Origin: Berberis thunbergii
Lineage: Eukaryota > Streptophyta > Magnoliopsida > Ranunculales > Berberidaceae
DNA length: 64,000 nt
Direction of reading: 5' to 3'
Assembly (NCBI GenBank): GCA_003290165.1
Contig: QNQO01000828.1
Coordinates: forward strand, 372,001 to 436,000
Part shown: in pieces, positions 13,001 to 23,569 of the stretch
Layout of the letters: each line of letters opens with the position of its first letter
Position numbering within the stretch: position 1 is the first letter of the stretch
Position numbers and translations under genes: made by a program
Notes under the pieces: model-generated
The model's database searches: none
What the model was told of the DNA's origin: nothing
What the model saw: the letters and a program-made list of their open reading frames with translations, nothing else

Positions 13001-16000
13001 AGTTTTAAAAAGGCATTGAAAATCCATACAGTGTTGTATGAATCGGTACAAATCGCGAGTCAAATCGCCGATTTGACTCGACTCGCATGCAAACGATGTG
13101 AATCGACAGACAAATCGGATTTCATCCAAATTGGAGTGAATCGTCTCCAATTTAGGATAGAAATCATTAAAGTGCGATTGAACGACAATCGTTTGATTTA
13201 TATTAAAGGCGAGAAATTCAACAAAGAAAAAAAACAAAACAAAAGGGAAGAAGAACAAAGATAGGGTAGAAGAAGAACAAAGAAAGGGAAGAAGAAGATC
13301 AATATTCAAACACTTACCGGCTCAGATCAGGCTAAGATCCACTCCGACACGAGCTTTTCTGACTCAGATCCACTGCTTGTCGAGGCCAATCCCTCAGATC
13401 CAGCTCAGATTTGCTCCTTCTCGAGCTGTTTTCGCTTCATATTGGTTCGAAGAATAAGTTACTTCTTCTTGATAATCAGATTGTTGAAGAAGAAGAACGT
13501 CCTCTTAGTTTTTCGTAAACCCTCTGTTTGAGAGAACTTCTCTCTGTTTATCCTTCTGTTCTTTGTGTTTGAGTTGAGAGAACGCCTCTCTGTTTCTTTG
13601 TGTTTGAGTTGAGAGAATATCTTGTCTGTGAATGGAAATTGAGAGAAATTATTTTTGTACTCCTAAACAAATACTTGTTATTAAATATTATAATTAAACC
13701 CTTAAAGAACTTTATAATAATTTTTAAACCTTATTTTTTAGTCAATGTTTTTATCTTTTAAAGTAAAAAACGACCCCCAAAAGAAAACCCTTTGTAAACC
13801 CTTCATATATATTATAATTAAAAAATCTTACGATTTACGATTAAATCTAAATCTTACACGTTATGATTTACAATACGATTTATGATTCACTAACATTGTC
13901 TCCATAGACAGAAAATTAAAAATAGCTTAAAGTTTTTGTATTTTTTTCCTTTTTTGTTCAAGAAAATGAGGTTCGACAATACAAGCATTTCAATATGCAG
14001 CTAAGCCTTTTTTTTGGACGAATAAGTTAGAAATATAAATGTAGTTCAATGCCACACTTCCATTGTTTCTTTCTTGTTTCAATTGATTTGGCCGTGACAC
14101 ACTTCCAGTTTTGTTTGAACTTAGGGAAATGGCGTAGTTAGTGAGATATAACTGAGGCGCTCAATTGCTGGATGAAAACATCATTTCCATTTAAATTGCT
14201 GTGCCAAAAAGAAAAAGAAAAAAACTGAAAGCAAAATGTAAGTTTACTGTACTTGTATATTCGTGTCACATGGCAACACTTACTACCTAGATCCCAATCA
14301 TTGCATCCGGTGTAAGACTTTGTAGAAGCAGTCTCAATTAATAGGCCATATTTTGAAGGGAACTGTTTTTTGAGGATGCAGTAGTCGACGTTAGGAGGTT
14401 TGGGGATGAAATCATAAGTATTAAATTAACTTTAGAACTAGAGATAGTGCATGTTATTAGTGCATATGCACCCCAAGTGGGTTTGGACGAGGAGACTAAG
14501 AAGGATTTTTGGGACTCTTTAGAGGAGTTAGTTCTTGGAATTCCCTCTTTCGATAAGGTTTTCCTAGGCGGAGATTTGAATGGCCATGTCGGTAAGGATA
14601 GAGTTGGGTATGAGAGGGTACATGGAGGTCAAAGATTTGAGGATTGAAACGCTACGAGGATTTCTATTGTAGATTTTGCTTTAGCTCAGGATTTTGGGAT
14701 CGTAAATACTTTTTATAAGAAGAGGGAAGATCACTTGGTGACCTTTGCGAGTGGGAGCAATAGAAGTCAAATTGATTATTTTCTTGTTAGGAGACACGAT
14801 TTAGGTAGGTGTAAAAATTGTAAAGTTATACCAGGGGAGTGTCTGACAAACCAACATAGGCTGTTAGTTCTCGATTTTTGTCTTAAGAGTAGGGGTCGTA
14901 TTGCTATAGAACACGTTAGACCGAGAACTAAGTGGTGGACTTTACAGGAAGATGTGTGCCAAAACTTTAGAAAGAAGATTTTGGGTGGCCAGTTAGTTTC
15001 AGAGGGTTGGGAGAATCTCGAACCAAAAGATAGGACTAGTAGCGCGGATCTCTCTGAACATTTGACAAACCGAATAAGAAGATGTGTGAAGGAAGAGTTA
15101 AGAGGCCAAAAGAGGAGGTTTATATGGTAAGGAGACATGGTGGTGGAACGCTGATGTGCAACAAACCATTGCGAAAAAGAAAAAAAATGCTTTAAGGAGT
15201 GGCAACTAAGCTAATTGAAGCATGGACATGGTGGTGGAACGCTGATATACTAATTGAAGCATGGAAATGTCTGAGAGAAGTTGGGATTCAATGGCTAACT
15301 AAGCTCTTTAATAGTATTTTGGAAATTAGAAAAATGCCAAATTCATGGAAGCATAGCATTGTGGTACCAATTTATAAGAACAAAGGGGATATCCAGAATT
15401 GCTTAAACTATAGAGGGATAAAGCTTATGAGTTATACGATGAAACTTTGGGAGAGGGTTATAGAACGAAGACTTAGGAGTTTAACCACGGTTTCGGAGAA
15501 TCAATTTAGATTTATTCCGGGTAGGTCTACTACGGAGGCCATATTCCTGCTTAGGCAAACTATAGAAAAATACCGAGAGGCACGTAAGAGTATGCATATG
15601 GTTTTTATTGATCTAGAGAAAACATATGATAATGTCCCCATGGAGTTAATTTGGGCTTGAAGGTAGAAAATGTCTCAATGTTATATCGATATCATTAAGG
15701 ATATGTATGAAGGGGCTATAACAAGTGTTCGCGCAGTAGGTGGGACGTCCAGTGAATTTTCAATGTCAGTATGACTACATCAAAGGTCGACGTTAAGTCC
15801 ATATCTCTTTGCTTTGGTCATGGATGAGTTGATGAGACATCTGCAAGATGTACCTTGGTGCATGTTATTTGCAGATATTGTCTTAATTGATGAGACTAGT
15901 GCAGGTTTAGGTCAGAAATTAGGTAGGTGGTGGGCGGCTTTAGAGAGTAAAGGTTTTAGAATTAGTCGTTCGAAGACGAAGTATCTAATGAGCAACTTTG

Positions 16001-19000
16001 GTTGTGAACCACGAGGGAGAAGTAATGCAATTGAGATCGAAGGTGTAGAGGTCCCAGAGTGTGAGACTTTTCGATATCTATGATCTATAATTCAAAAGAA
16101 TGGGGCTATTGGAGAAGATGTAGACCATAGGATTAAAGTTGGTTGGTTGAAATGGAGAATGACACCAGGAGTATTATGCGATAGAAGGATGCCTGCAAGG
16201 CTAAAAGGGAAATGCTATAAAACAATTGTTCAACCAGCCATGCTATACGGTTCAGAATGTTGGGCTACTACGGGACAACATACGCATAGGATGACAGTAA
16301 CAGAAATGCGTATGTTAAAGTGGATGTGTGGTAAAACTCGTAAGGATAAAATTAGAAATGAAAGAATTAGGAGATACTTAGGTGTAGCGCCCATAGTGAA
16401 CAAAATTAGAGAAAGACGTTTAACTTGGTTTGGTCATGTGCGAAGGAGATCAAAGACGACGCCAATCAGAAAATGTCTAGATTGGCAAGTTAATGGAGGG
16501 TGTAGATGGAGGGGACAACCGTTGAAAACTTGGATGAAGGCGGTGAATGAAGATATCATTGAGCTTGGATTAGGTGAGGATATGTGGGAAGACCGCATTG
16601 CTTGGAAAACCAAAATCCATGTAGCCGACCCGAAAATATCGAAAATGGACTTTGATGATGATGATTGGCGCGAATTCCCCCTGTTCAAGCTCAAGCATAG
16701 GGAAAGGGAGGGGTGTTTACAGGCTTCAAACTTGTCTAGAAATGTGGGAATATGAGAAGAGGGGGTTTTCCATTTGCTGTCATTATTTTGGGTCTGAGAG
16801 TGAGAAGCGTAGACCAAAAAAACCAGAAATCTCTACTTTGAAATTTTCTCTCTCCCCCCTTCCCTTCGAAAGATCAATATTAACTTATTAAGTGATTGAA
16901 ATGATTTAAGCAAAAAACAAACAATAACAATTTTTTTTTGAATTTTCGATTTTTCTTCGAGAAAATGATGTTCTACAATACAACAAGCATTTCAGTATGC
17001 TGTTAGCCCTTGCCGCTTGGGACATATGCACACACAATTTTCATGCAACGGTAAAATGCCGCACTTCCATTCAGTCTTTCTTATTAAGTTGATTAGACAG
17101 TGCCACCACTTTCATTTAATTTGTACCAACAAGAATAAACTACCCCAATAACACATACCATCAAAGGGCACCCCTTGCAAAACTCTGCAACTGACCCCAA
17201 ATCAAATCATGATTTAATCACAACAATTAACTGATCTACATGTTCATGTTTCTCATCAGAAACCCGGGGGTTTCTTTCCCACCATACTTTTGGTATATCT
17301 TCATTTATATCAGGCGAGATTTTGAATAAATTATTTTGTTTGTTTGTTCCAACATTATTTCAGAGGCCAAGTGCCAAGGAGCTTTTAAGGCATCGTTTTA
17401 TCAGAAATGCTAGGAGAAGCCCAAAACTTTTGGAGAGGATAAGGTACATGGTGTCATCAATGCTCTCATTTCAAAGTTATCATTGAAATTTTGTTAACAG
17501 AATTTTAATTATTGCTAGGTATATTGAGAGGTAAATTGAAATCCTACTTATTTGGTATATGCTTGCCCTTTTTGTGATGCTTGCTTGTTAGAGAACGTCC
17601 AAAATACCAGATAAAGGATGATCCAGAGCCCCCCGAAAATGGGCTTAGGGATACTGGGGATGGATCTGGTACCGTAAAAGTCACCAGAGGTTCAAGAAAT
17701 GATGGAACTGTTCTAGCCAGGTATGTTCTCAATGGCCATTTTTCTTTAGTTTTTTTAGGAAGTGTATCTTACTGACTTATTTACATCTTTGTCAGTCATG
17801 GAAAGTCCTTGAAAACTGATGGGTGGGACTTCAGCATGAGTGGATCACCGATTACAGGAACTGTCCGCAGCTCTATAAAGCCACCTCAGGCTGCTGGGAT
17901 GCGGGAAAAGAAGTCAGAATTTTCATATAGTCAGGCTGCTCCAAGAAAACTTCCAGACAGGGGAAACCAATGGTCATCTGCATCTGGAACTGTTAAAGCT
18001 CATCACAACGTTGAAATGCAAGATGACTTAGAAGATGTAAAGACATAGATAGTGAATATATGTATATATAAACACTTCTTTGTTTCTTTTAATGTGATCA
18101 GCTCAGTGCCTTTCTATTTCTGACGCTTTTAATGTCACAGGAGCAATTTAGTGGATCTGGAACTTTTGTTGTCCGATCTCCCAAAGCAGTGAAGACATCA
18201 TCACCTGTATCTAGTGATCACAGCACTACGGTATGGTTATATATCACAGCACTAATAGAATTGCATTCTTGTATATTGTCCTAGTCTACATTTAATTACT
18301 GATTTGTTGAGATTTCAAATTTTTAATGTAGTCGAGCAATAGAGTTACTTCTTCAGAGGACATATCAACTAGTGGTACTGTTGTTCTCCGTAGCCAACGT
18401 GACGAATCTGATAGTCCTCGAACTCCAAAGTCCAGACTGGGAATCCAAGAGAAATCATCAAGTGCTTCGCTCGAGGACAGTGCAATGAATCTTCAAGAGG
18501 TCGGCAATATTTTCTGCTGGGATTCAAATATAGGATCCACTAGTTTCTCTTAAGATTTTTCTGTTGGCTTGTATTTTAGGCAAAGGCTGCAATGCAAGCA
18601 GGACACAGGAAAGGAAATGCTAGGGAAAGGGCGGCTTTGGGCAAATTCAAGAAAGATGGTCAGGGAAGTAAGGTGGCAGAGCAAACAACAAATAGCTCTA
18701 GTTCATCCAGGTACCAGAAGTTGCTTCACGTGTTAGGAGTTGTACATTTCTTTCTTTGAAGAATTGTATAGTGGCAGGAAATATCAATATGATTACCACT
18801 TCTAATGATGCTATGCTATGTCAGAAGCTCCCATGAGTATTTTGATGCGTCAAAGGTACTTCCGCCATCTCATCAAGCTAGTGAAGATGTAGATGCCGCT
18901 GCTCTTGCTGCAGCGGCATCATCTCCTGCACTGGCAAATTTGCTTCTCCCTTCATTGAAAGAGGTGACTATTGACTACCACCTTTTATTTTTGGATTGTT

Positions 19001-21923
19001 GGGTGTCAAATGTTAATAGTAAATAAGATAGTTAATTCCTTATATTTTCTTGTCTTTTATATAGACTGTCATTTGTAGTGTGCTTACTTTTCATTATACC
19101 TATCAAGAGAGCCCACAAGAGTCTTTAGGTCATAATATGTTGAATTAATTTTGGGAAAGCGCTTACTGGAGGGTCGAAAATGGCATGACATGAGGACGAC
19201 TAGTGGCTTCAGAAATAGGGATTTGAGATAGTGGAGTATACCACGACAAATCAATGGATAGTAAAGGATTAACCCTTGAAATTTTGATTCCCTTGTATTT
19301 AATTTTGAAACATCATTATATCGTCTCTAATTATCAATTTATCATTGGTGCTCCCGTAACTTAGGCTCTTTGTATTCATTCATCATTCTTTTCTTTTTCG
19401 TCTCAGTAAACTCCGAATAAGAATGAAAACAAAGCAGGGAATTGAAACTGAGATTGTCAATTTCCTTACTCATTTTGCTTTGGTGTCAACTTATCATATT
19501 AGTTTTATCCTTTCTCATGTGATTTGTGGATCCTGTGCTTCTAGAGAAATGTTCTTTGGATAAACTGCAAAGCAGCTTAACAGATATTGTATCTGTTTGT
19601 CTGCTCTTTTGCATCAATAAGACACAAGAACATTGGTGGAATTTATATTCTTGCATTATTTATTTTGCACGTATTGAATGGCTCTTTAGATCTGTCAGAA
19701 GTGTTAGTTGTTAGTTCCTTAATGTGATCCGCTCTAAGAAGCGACAGTTTCAAGTTGCGACCCCTCCTTTGCAATTTTTTATAGGCTTTTGTGGTTTGAG
19801 AGGTATGAGAAATTTAGGTAGTTCCTTGCTGTTGTCTTGTACTTATTTGGTCAATTGTCTTTCTTTAGTTGTTCTTTCACGAGCTTTAGTACACATGAAT
19901 AATGTTGCTTTGGATGTTCTTAGTCCTACTCACAGTGGTGGTCCACCTTATGTTGGTCACTTCTGATCTCACTGATCTATTGCTGTGTTCAAAATGTATT
20001 CTCAACAATCTAATATGACTAGGGGTGGGCATCCCATCCCGCGATCTCGATCCCATCCCGATTCCGTCCCGTCCCAATTTTTTCGGGTCTTAATGGGATT
20101 GAATAATTTCATCCCGTCCTGTCCCGTTCTAGAATGAGATGGGATGAAAATTTTCAATCCCGCCAATCCCGTCCCGTCCCGAGTTATTTTTTTAATATTT
20201 ATTATTAATATTTTTATTTATTTATTTTTATTTATATAAACTTACAGATGACTGACAGAAATTCATGGTGTTTGCAGTGGTAACAGAAATGTTTCTTCAA
20301 GAAATAAATATTCATTAAGCAAGAGAAAAATAACTGACTGTTGCTTGGATTCCCAATAAAAGTGGCTCCAATTATTTAACTTCCAAATATTGATAATACT
20401 CAAGTGAAGATGAAAAATGACAATTAACTGAGTAATACATATTCAGAAGAGAACATTCAGGGGCAGAGCCAAGAATTTGAGATGCCCCGGACTGTAAAAA
20501 TAAATTTTTTTTAATTACAATATATGGATTGATGGTAAACCATTATGAATATGTTGGAGCATCACCAATAAGTCTATATTTCTTTCCTAACAAAAGATGA
20601 AATGTCATTTTGTCAAGGAACCATGAATTTTGTTTCCCACAGTAATGAAATTGTAAAATCAGTTGGGAGGCCATCACAGCGACACAATACTCTTAGTGGG
20701 TTCCATTTATCATGTCATTTTCTAAAAGTCAAGCCCACACGACCTCATTGTTAGGGGATTTAGTGGCTACCCTTATATTTGCATGCCACATCTATATCTA
20801 ATCATAAGAAAGTTATTTTTCACCCTCTTATATGATGATAATCTTCGCAGCAATCACATGCAACATGCTGATCCCGTCCCGTCCCATTCCGTCCCGATCC
20901 CATATGAATGCCCACCCCTAAATATGACACGGTATCCCGTTTCTGGGGGTTTTGGTGTCCATCTTCACGTTGTTTCGGATAATTACTTGAATTTGACTTC
21001 AAATAGAGATGCAACTCACAGGACCATGGATAGGCCTCATACTTCTCATTTAACAGCTTTGCATGCATTCTATTTATTTATATGCATGGAATGGCGTGTT
21101 TGCATTCTATTTACATGCATGTCTCCTGTTTGTTTGTGAAACCTATTCAAGACTTTCCGTAAACTTCATCTATTTGGTAACACGGATGTGCTTACTTATC
21201 AAAATACAGCTTGTAGACTGAATTAGTTGCACTGTGAAAGGTTAGAGACAATGGTTATGCTTCCTTTATTTTTGTTCTTTAGTCTGACATTTGTGTCACT
21301 TTTTTTTTTGTCTACTTTATTTAAGTTTCAATATACGAACTTCTAGCATTGAGTCATCAAAACATTCTATAGGCTGTTGGTGATGAATCTGAAGCAGCTG
21401 TGGCACGTGCTGTTGAAAATTCACTCGTGTATCTGGAGCATATGAAGCCTGGCTCGTGTGAGGCCACAGTCAGCGGGTTACTTCAGCGTCTGGGAAGGTT
21501 CAGATTTCAGTTCTTTCATACTATTCTTGAATATGACATACCATCTTGTATGGTTGTGTACAATTCACCTAGTGTAGTTTAAATAACCTCAGCTAGTCAA
21601 ATTTATACAGTTCAAACGAATCAGCCTTGATGGGCCTCCAAGAATTGGCGACCCACATCTTTACGAAGAACCCAACAGCTTCCGCAAAAACAGACAATGC
21701 AAGTTTAGAAGGCAAGGACAAGAAAAAGCAACACGTAGAGGTACCCGGGAATGCAAATTTCAGCCCACTTGCAAGGTTCCTGCTCACCAGGTTTGTAGAG
21801 TGCTTAGCCTTTAGCTTGATCATTTACTTGATGAAACAATCTTTCACTCACTTGAGCCTTGTTGATAACATCTTTTTATGCAGATGGCAGGGCCAAGTTG
21901 CAAACGATCTCAACCCAGTTTAA
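1060..21923 (+). CDS. MAP4K / GCK-III (MST3-like) Ser/Thr protein kinase, 5' end outside window
   Basis: Eighteen exons: 1060-1087, 1215-1337, 3067-3178, 4929-4966, 5140-5193, 9724-9792, 9877-9993, 10124-10192, 17364-17443, 17592-17720, 17796-18036, 18141-18230, 18332-18499, 18580-18710, 18825-18963, 21373-21497, 21611-21790, 21884-21923. All use GT-AG introns, and together they give 643 codons plus TAA with no internal stop. Visible motifs are the alphaC-region string DEIEDIQK, the hinge [11 protein letters not shown], the catalytic loop HRDIKAANILL, DFG in the fifth exon, and [13 protein letters not shown], which is the germinal-centre-kinase signature. A Ser/Thr-rich tail follows, then a short conserved C-terminal block ending FLLTRWQGQ. 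The glycine loop and catalytic lysine are missing because the 5' exon(s) lie outside the window. The closest family I recognise is Arabidopsis At3g15220-type MAP4K kinases. These are cytosolic and phosphorylate Ser/Thr, but the substrate cannot be read from sequence. Introns are large (4.5 and 7.2 kb) and full of transposons, yet reading phase is kept at every junction. Confidence 0.5.
1338..3066 (+). other. Intron of the kinase gene with short tandem duplications
   Basis: It runs from GT at 1338 to CAG at 3064-3066. It holds a tandem duplication at 2156-2274, a 23-base repeat near 2629-2675 and an AT-rich AAT run near 2675-2695. The reading frames here show no relation to known proteins and look accidental. 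Confidence 0.5.
2156..2274. repeat. Tandem duplication, two units of about 59 bp
   Basis: Unit one (2156-2214) and unit two (2215-2274) are head-to-tail copies with a handful of differences. Both contain the string TTACCCTTCC followed by TCTACTCTGG. Confidence 0.5.
3230..4279. repeat. Pair of ~150-bp direct repeats flanking a MITE
   Basis: The copy at 3230-3379 and the copy at 4145-4279 align in the same orientation. Shared strings include TTTGCAAAGA, CATCAAATATTCTAAT and ATCTATTGAAATCTT. They lie on the two sides of the inverted-repeat element at 3425-4135, so this intron segment was duplicated before or together with the insertion. Confidence 0.5.
3425..4135. mobile_element. PIF/Harbinger-like non-autonomous element
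   Basis: The left terminus is TATGAGCATCCAC and the right terminus on the other strand is TAGAGTATCCAC; both continue into a shared GCCAATT block. A TTA is present on both sides (3422-3424 and 4136-4138), as expected for a 3-bp Harbinger target duplication. The interior carries several degenerate copies of a CCAATT-TGGTGGGAC motif and no long reading frame. The termini differ by one indel, so it is not recent. Confidence 0.5.
4293..4796. repeat. Two adjacent related inverted-repeat elements
   Basis: The first (4293-4585) begins GGGTGTTTGAT and ends with the complementary ATCAAACAAAACC. The second (4587-4796) begins GGGTCTGTTTGGTT and ends AACCAATTAAACC. Both hold a shared string CGGTTTCAATT near the right end. 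They look like MITE copies placed side by side. No target duplication was identified. Confidence 0.5.
6879..7090. mobile_element. Tourist-like (PIF/Harbinger) MITE
   Basis: The left end begins GGGCATCTCCAACAAT and the right end on the other strand reads AAGAGCATCTTTCAAAC. GGGCATCTCC-type ends are common in plant Tourist MITEs. TAA is present on both sides (6876-6878 and 7091-7093). About 212 bp with no coding capacity. Confidence 0.5.
7340..7895 (-). mobile_element. LINE relic, C-terminal (zf-RVT-like) part of the reverse transcriptase ORF
   Basis: Read on the - strand, 7891 to about 7700 gives a frame with [10 protein letters not shown] and, after a short tract, [17 protein letters not shown]. 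This resembles the zinc-binding reverse-transcriptase tail of plant L1 LINEs. Further down, 7440-7340 read in shifting frames gives [13 protein letters not shown] and ITLWLRACN, which is the usual C-terminal end. Frames are broken and there is no catalytic domain, so it is a decayed fragment. Confidence 0.5.
8870..9047. repeat. Degenerate hAT-like terminal tract
   Basis: The segment contains alternating blocks such as AACCGAACCGAACC and GGTTTGGTTTGGTCGG and ends CAGCCCTAC. Such self-complementary CGGTTTGG-rich ends are frequent in plant hAT-type elements. The opposite terminus was not located, so the call is weak. Confidence 0.5.
10680..11100 (-). mobile_element. LINE relic, C-terminal region, - strand
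   Basis: The - strand reads, over mixed frames, ESIAHLF followed by [15 protein letters not shown]. This resembles the Cys/His zf-RVT tail of plant L1 LINEs. The frames are interrupted. A related stretch lies near 12700-12890, sharing the phrase AGCTTTAAT around similar context. Confidence 0.5.
11340..11760 (+). mobile_element. LINE relic, C-terminal end and 3' tail, + strand
   Basis: Around 11380-11460 the + strand gives [14 protein letters not shown], the common Trp/Arg/Asn-Phe ending of plant L1 ORF2 proteins. It is followed by T-rich sequence, with TTTTC repeats near 11661-11697 and a short tail. No RT core is present. Confidence 0.5.
12500..12660. repeat. Imperfect tandem repeats rich in TTCCCATATT
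   Basis: The strings TTCCCATATT, TTACCTCC and ACTCACAC recur four or more times with variable spacing. No coding function is visible. Confidence 0.5.
13029..13898. mobile_element. Non-autonomous hAT element in kinase intron
   Basis: The left end is CAGTGTTGTATGAATCG and the right end on the other strand is CAATGTTAGTGAATC. Both are followed by recurring AATCG blocks. The flanks AATCCATA (13021-13028) and TCTCCATA (13899-13906) match at six of eight bases, fitting an aged hAT target duplication. The 870-bp interior has no transposase. Reading frames on both strands near 12.9-13.3 kb cross the left boundary and look accidental. Confidence 0.5.
14390..15129 (+). pseudogene. RTE LINE endonuclease domain (broken)
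   Basis: The frame from about 14390 gives [12 protein letters not shown], the metal-binding GGDLNGHVG, then a stop at 14645. It continues in frame with [22 protein letters not shown] and NQHRLLVLD. These are exonuclease/endonuclease/phosphatase-fold motifs of RTE elements, which nick target DNA before reverse transcription. The N-terminal strands are missing, and a further stop follows at about 15127. Confidence 0.5.
15199..16640 (+). pseudogene. RTE LINE reverse transcriptase and C-terminal region (broken)
   Basis: Motifs in order are [45 protein letters not shown] and [13 protein letters not shown], all finger and palm segments. The catalytic box reads [10 protein letters not shown]; the usual second Asp of the A-D-D pair is absent, consistent with loss of one codon near 15880. 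Then come KGCYKTI-like thumb sequence ([17 protein letters not shown]), [12 protein letters not shown] and [10 protein letters not shown]. Stops at 15658 and 16081 split the frame. Confidence 0.5.
16669..17363. other. Remainder of intron, no feature recognised
   Basis: AT-rich intron sequence between the LINE tail and the next exon. Reading frames here are short and show no known domain. Confidence 0.5.
18964..21372 (+). other. 2.4-kb intron of the kinase gene carrying a hAT element
   Basis: It lies between the exon ending LLLPSLKE and the exon beginning AVGDESEA. The hAT element at 20020-20920 takes up its middle. The rest shows no recognisable feature. Confidence 0.5.
20020..20920. mobile_element. 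Non-autonomous hAT element with perfect 8-bp target duplication
   Basis: It begins TAGGGGTGGGCATCCC, and the other end read on the opposite strand begins TAGGGGTGGGCATTC. The host sequence AATATGAC occurs at 20012-20019 and again at 20921-20928, a perfect 8-bp duplication diagnostic of hAT. Sub-terminal regions are rich in CCCATCCCG and CCCGTCCCG repeats. The 901-bp element has no transposase frame. Its ends match those of the elements at 27159 and 36808. Confidence 0.5.
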
Positions 21924-22228
21924 GACGAGTTACAGTTGACATTAGCATTGCCATCTTTGTGTGATCTCCATTTGTATATTTATGTCATTTAGTGTGTACA
22001 TATCATTATCAGAAAACTGTATTTTTTTTCCTTTGGTTTTCGGCAGCAGCATTGCTGTATTAGGTTGGTTTATTCTCATCGCTAGCCTTGTTTCTTTATT
22101 ATTATTTTTCGTTTGTTCTGAACACGGGTAGAATGTGTGTTGGCATTTTTGGAAAAGGAAAAAAAAAGGGTTATCTAGTCCATATTGATCAGGCACGGAT
22201 AGCTATTAATTTTTCAGCGTGAAATAAA
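21924..22228 (+). terminator. 3' UTR of the kinase gene with a candidate polyadenylation signal
   Basis: The sequence after the TAA stop is AT-rich and non-coding. A canonical AATAAA lies at 22223-22228, about 300 bases past the stop. The true cleavage site cannot be seen. Confidence 0.5.
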
Positions 22229-23205
22229 ATCAAAATTTGAGATAATATTAATTGACGTGAGGATTGTGCTGAATGTTTCAATTAATTTTGTGAGGTATGA
22301 TGAAAATCAGACATTTTTTTTGTTCCCCTGAATGTCATGTTTATAGCATTATTTACCACCTCTATTAGAGGTTCAGGCAAAATTTGGAGACTTCAATGAT
22401 TCTTCAACTGGGGGCTTCCAAGTATTGTACCACTGTATTCCTGCTCGATTATGTTCCACCAAAGGAAATTTAACACAACTGCCATCAACAATAGTTTCTT
22501 TGGAGAATCAGGTAGTGTGTTTCCATTGATGGTCCATTGTAATGCCGAAACAGGCATTTAGTACTCTTGGTTTCTTGGAAGAAGGCTCCTGATTGGAGGC
22601 TTTTTGCACATCAATACGTGATTCAACCTAAATTGAAGTGTTAAGACAATCTAATCTGAATCTGAAGTGCATCGCTCATCCTCTTCTTGTAATGAACATG
22701 TCATCTATGACTGCATCAATCTTTCATGTCTTGGGACTTTTTTCTGATCCATAAATAAAAAGGAAGATCTGAATTTGGTTGATATTGACTTGACCAAATC
22801 AACTCTGCTGGTTCATTTAGTATTATATTGAATGTGGATACCATTTAGTTCAGATATTGACTTGATTTCCGTTTTTGACGTTTCAATTCAGAAGCTCTAA
22901 TATGAATTTGAACTAATAGATAACAAGGTTTAACGAAGAATGCTTTTTTTTTTTTTTTAATAATAACAAATAGAATACTTTTTAAGTCATTAGTACTTCT
23001 ATCATTCGCAGCTTTGTCCTAGTTATGCCATCCCTCACGTTTAATGCATTGTGGACATGAGGTCCTCCTTTACCGATAAGCCATGCATCTGCACTGGTTA
23101 TCGCACTTCAATTAGCCAACTAAACAGATTTAGAGAGAGAGAGAGCACTGGCAATAAATTATCTGGGTCAGATTCCGGAACAAAACAATTGAAATAGAAT
23201 CCTTT
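22229..23205. other. Intergenic space between two convergent genes
   Basis: AT-rich sequence between the 3' end of the kinase gene and the 3' UTR of the PRA1 gene. It has a T run near 22946 and a short GA microsatellite near 23133. No gene, RNA or element was recognised. Confidence 0.5.
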
Positions 23206-23569
23206 TTATTTTGTTGGTTTTGCTACAACAGCCTGATTGCTACAACAGCCTGAATGGTGATGAAGGGCACAAGCTTAAGACATTTCAATAATACTAATCG
23301 AAAAACAAAGCCCATAAATGGTATTATCAACGCCGTTTTCATTTTTATTTGATTTTGGAAAGTAAGCCTAGTTTGAAGAAACAAGGACCCCAGATCTTTA
23401 CATTGATATAAAGAAAGAATGTAATACACCCTCTCCTTTGCTTATTTAAATACATCATCAAAAGATACAAAACTGAGAACGAATTTCTGATTTAATTTCC
23501 TGATCCTGTACAACAAAGCATACTGTATAAGACATTCGTTCATGACAAAATTGGTAACATTGATGCTGA

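Larger units (their letters stand above)
14341..16668 (+). mobile_element. RTE-clade LINE, 5'-truncated and internally deleted, in kinase intron
   Basis: A non-LTR retrotransposon in the same orientation as the host gene. In order it shows an apurinic-endonuclease part, a reverse-transcriptase part and an RTE-type C-terminal region with [10 protein letters not shown]. It ends at a short GAT run at about 16650-16663, the simple-repeat tail typical of RTE elements. Several stops and a deletion between the endonuclease and RT parts make it inactive. The first endonuclease strands are absent, so it is 5'-truncated near 14.34-14.40 kb. The target duplication could not be fixed. Confidence 0.5.
10193..17363 (+). 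other. 7.2-kb intron of the kinase gene filled with transposons
   Basis: It lies between exon 10124-10192 and exon 17364-17443, within the C-lobe of the kinase domain. It holds two L1-type LINE relics, a tandem T-rich tract, a hAT element and an RTE-type LINE. The donor GTGATT and acceptor TTTCAG are canonical, and reading phase is kept across it. Confidence 0.5.

Noticed and set aside
12878..13309. Overlapping frames of about 127 codons on both strands
   Set aside because: They cross the left boundary of the hAT element at 13029 and have no protein features.
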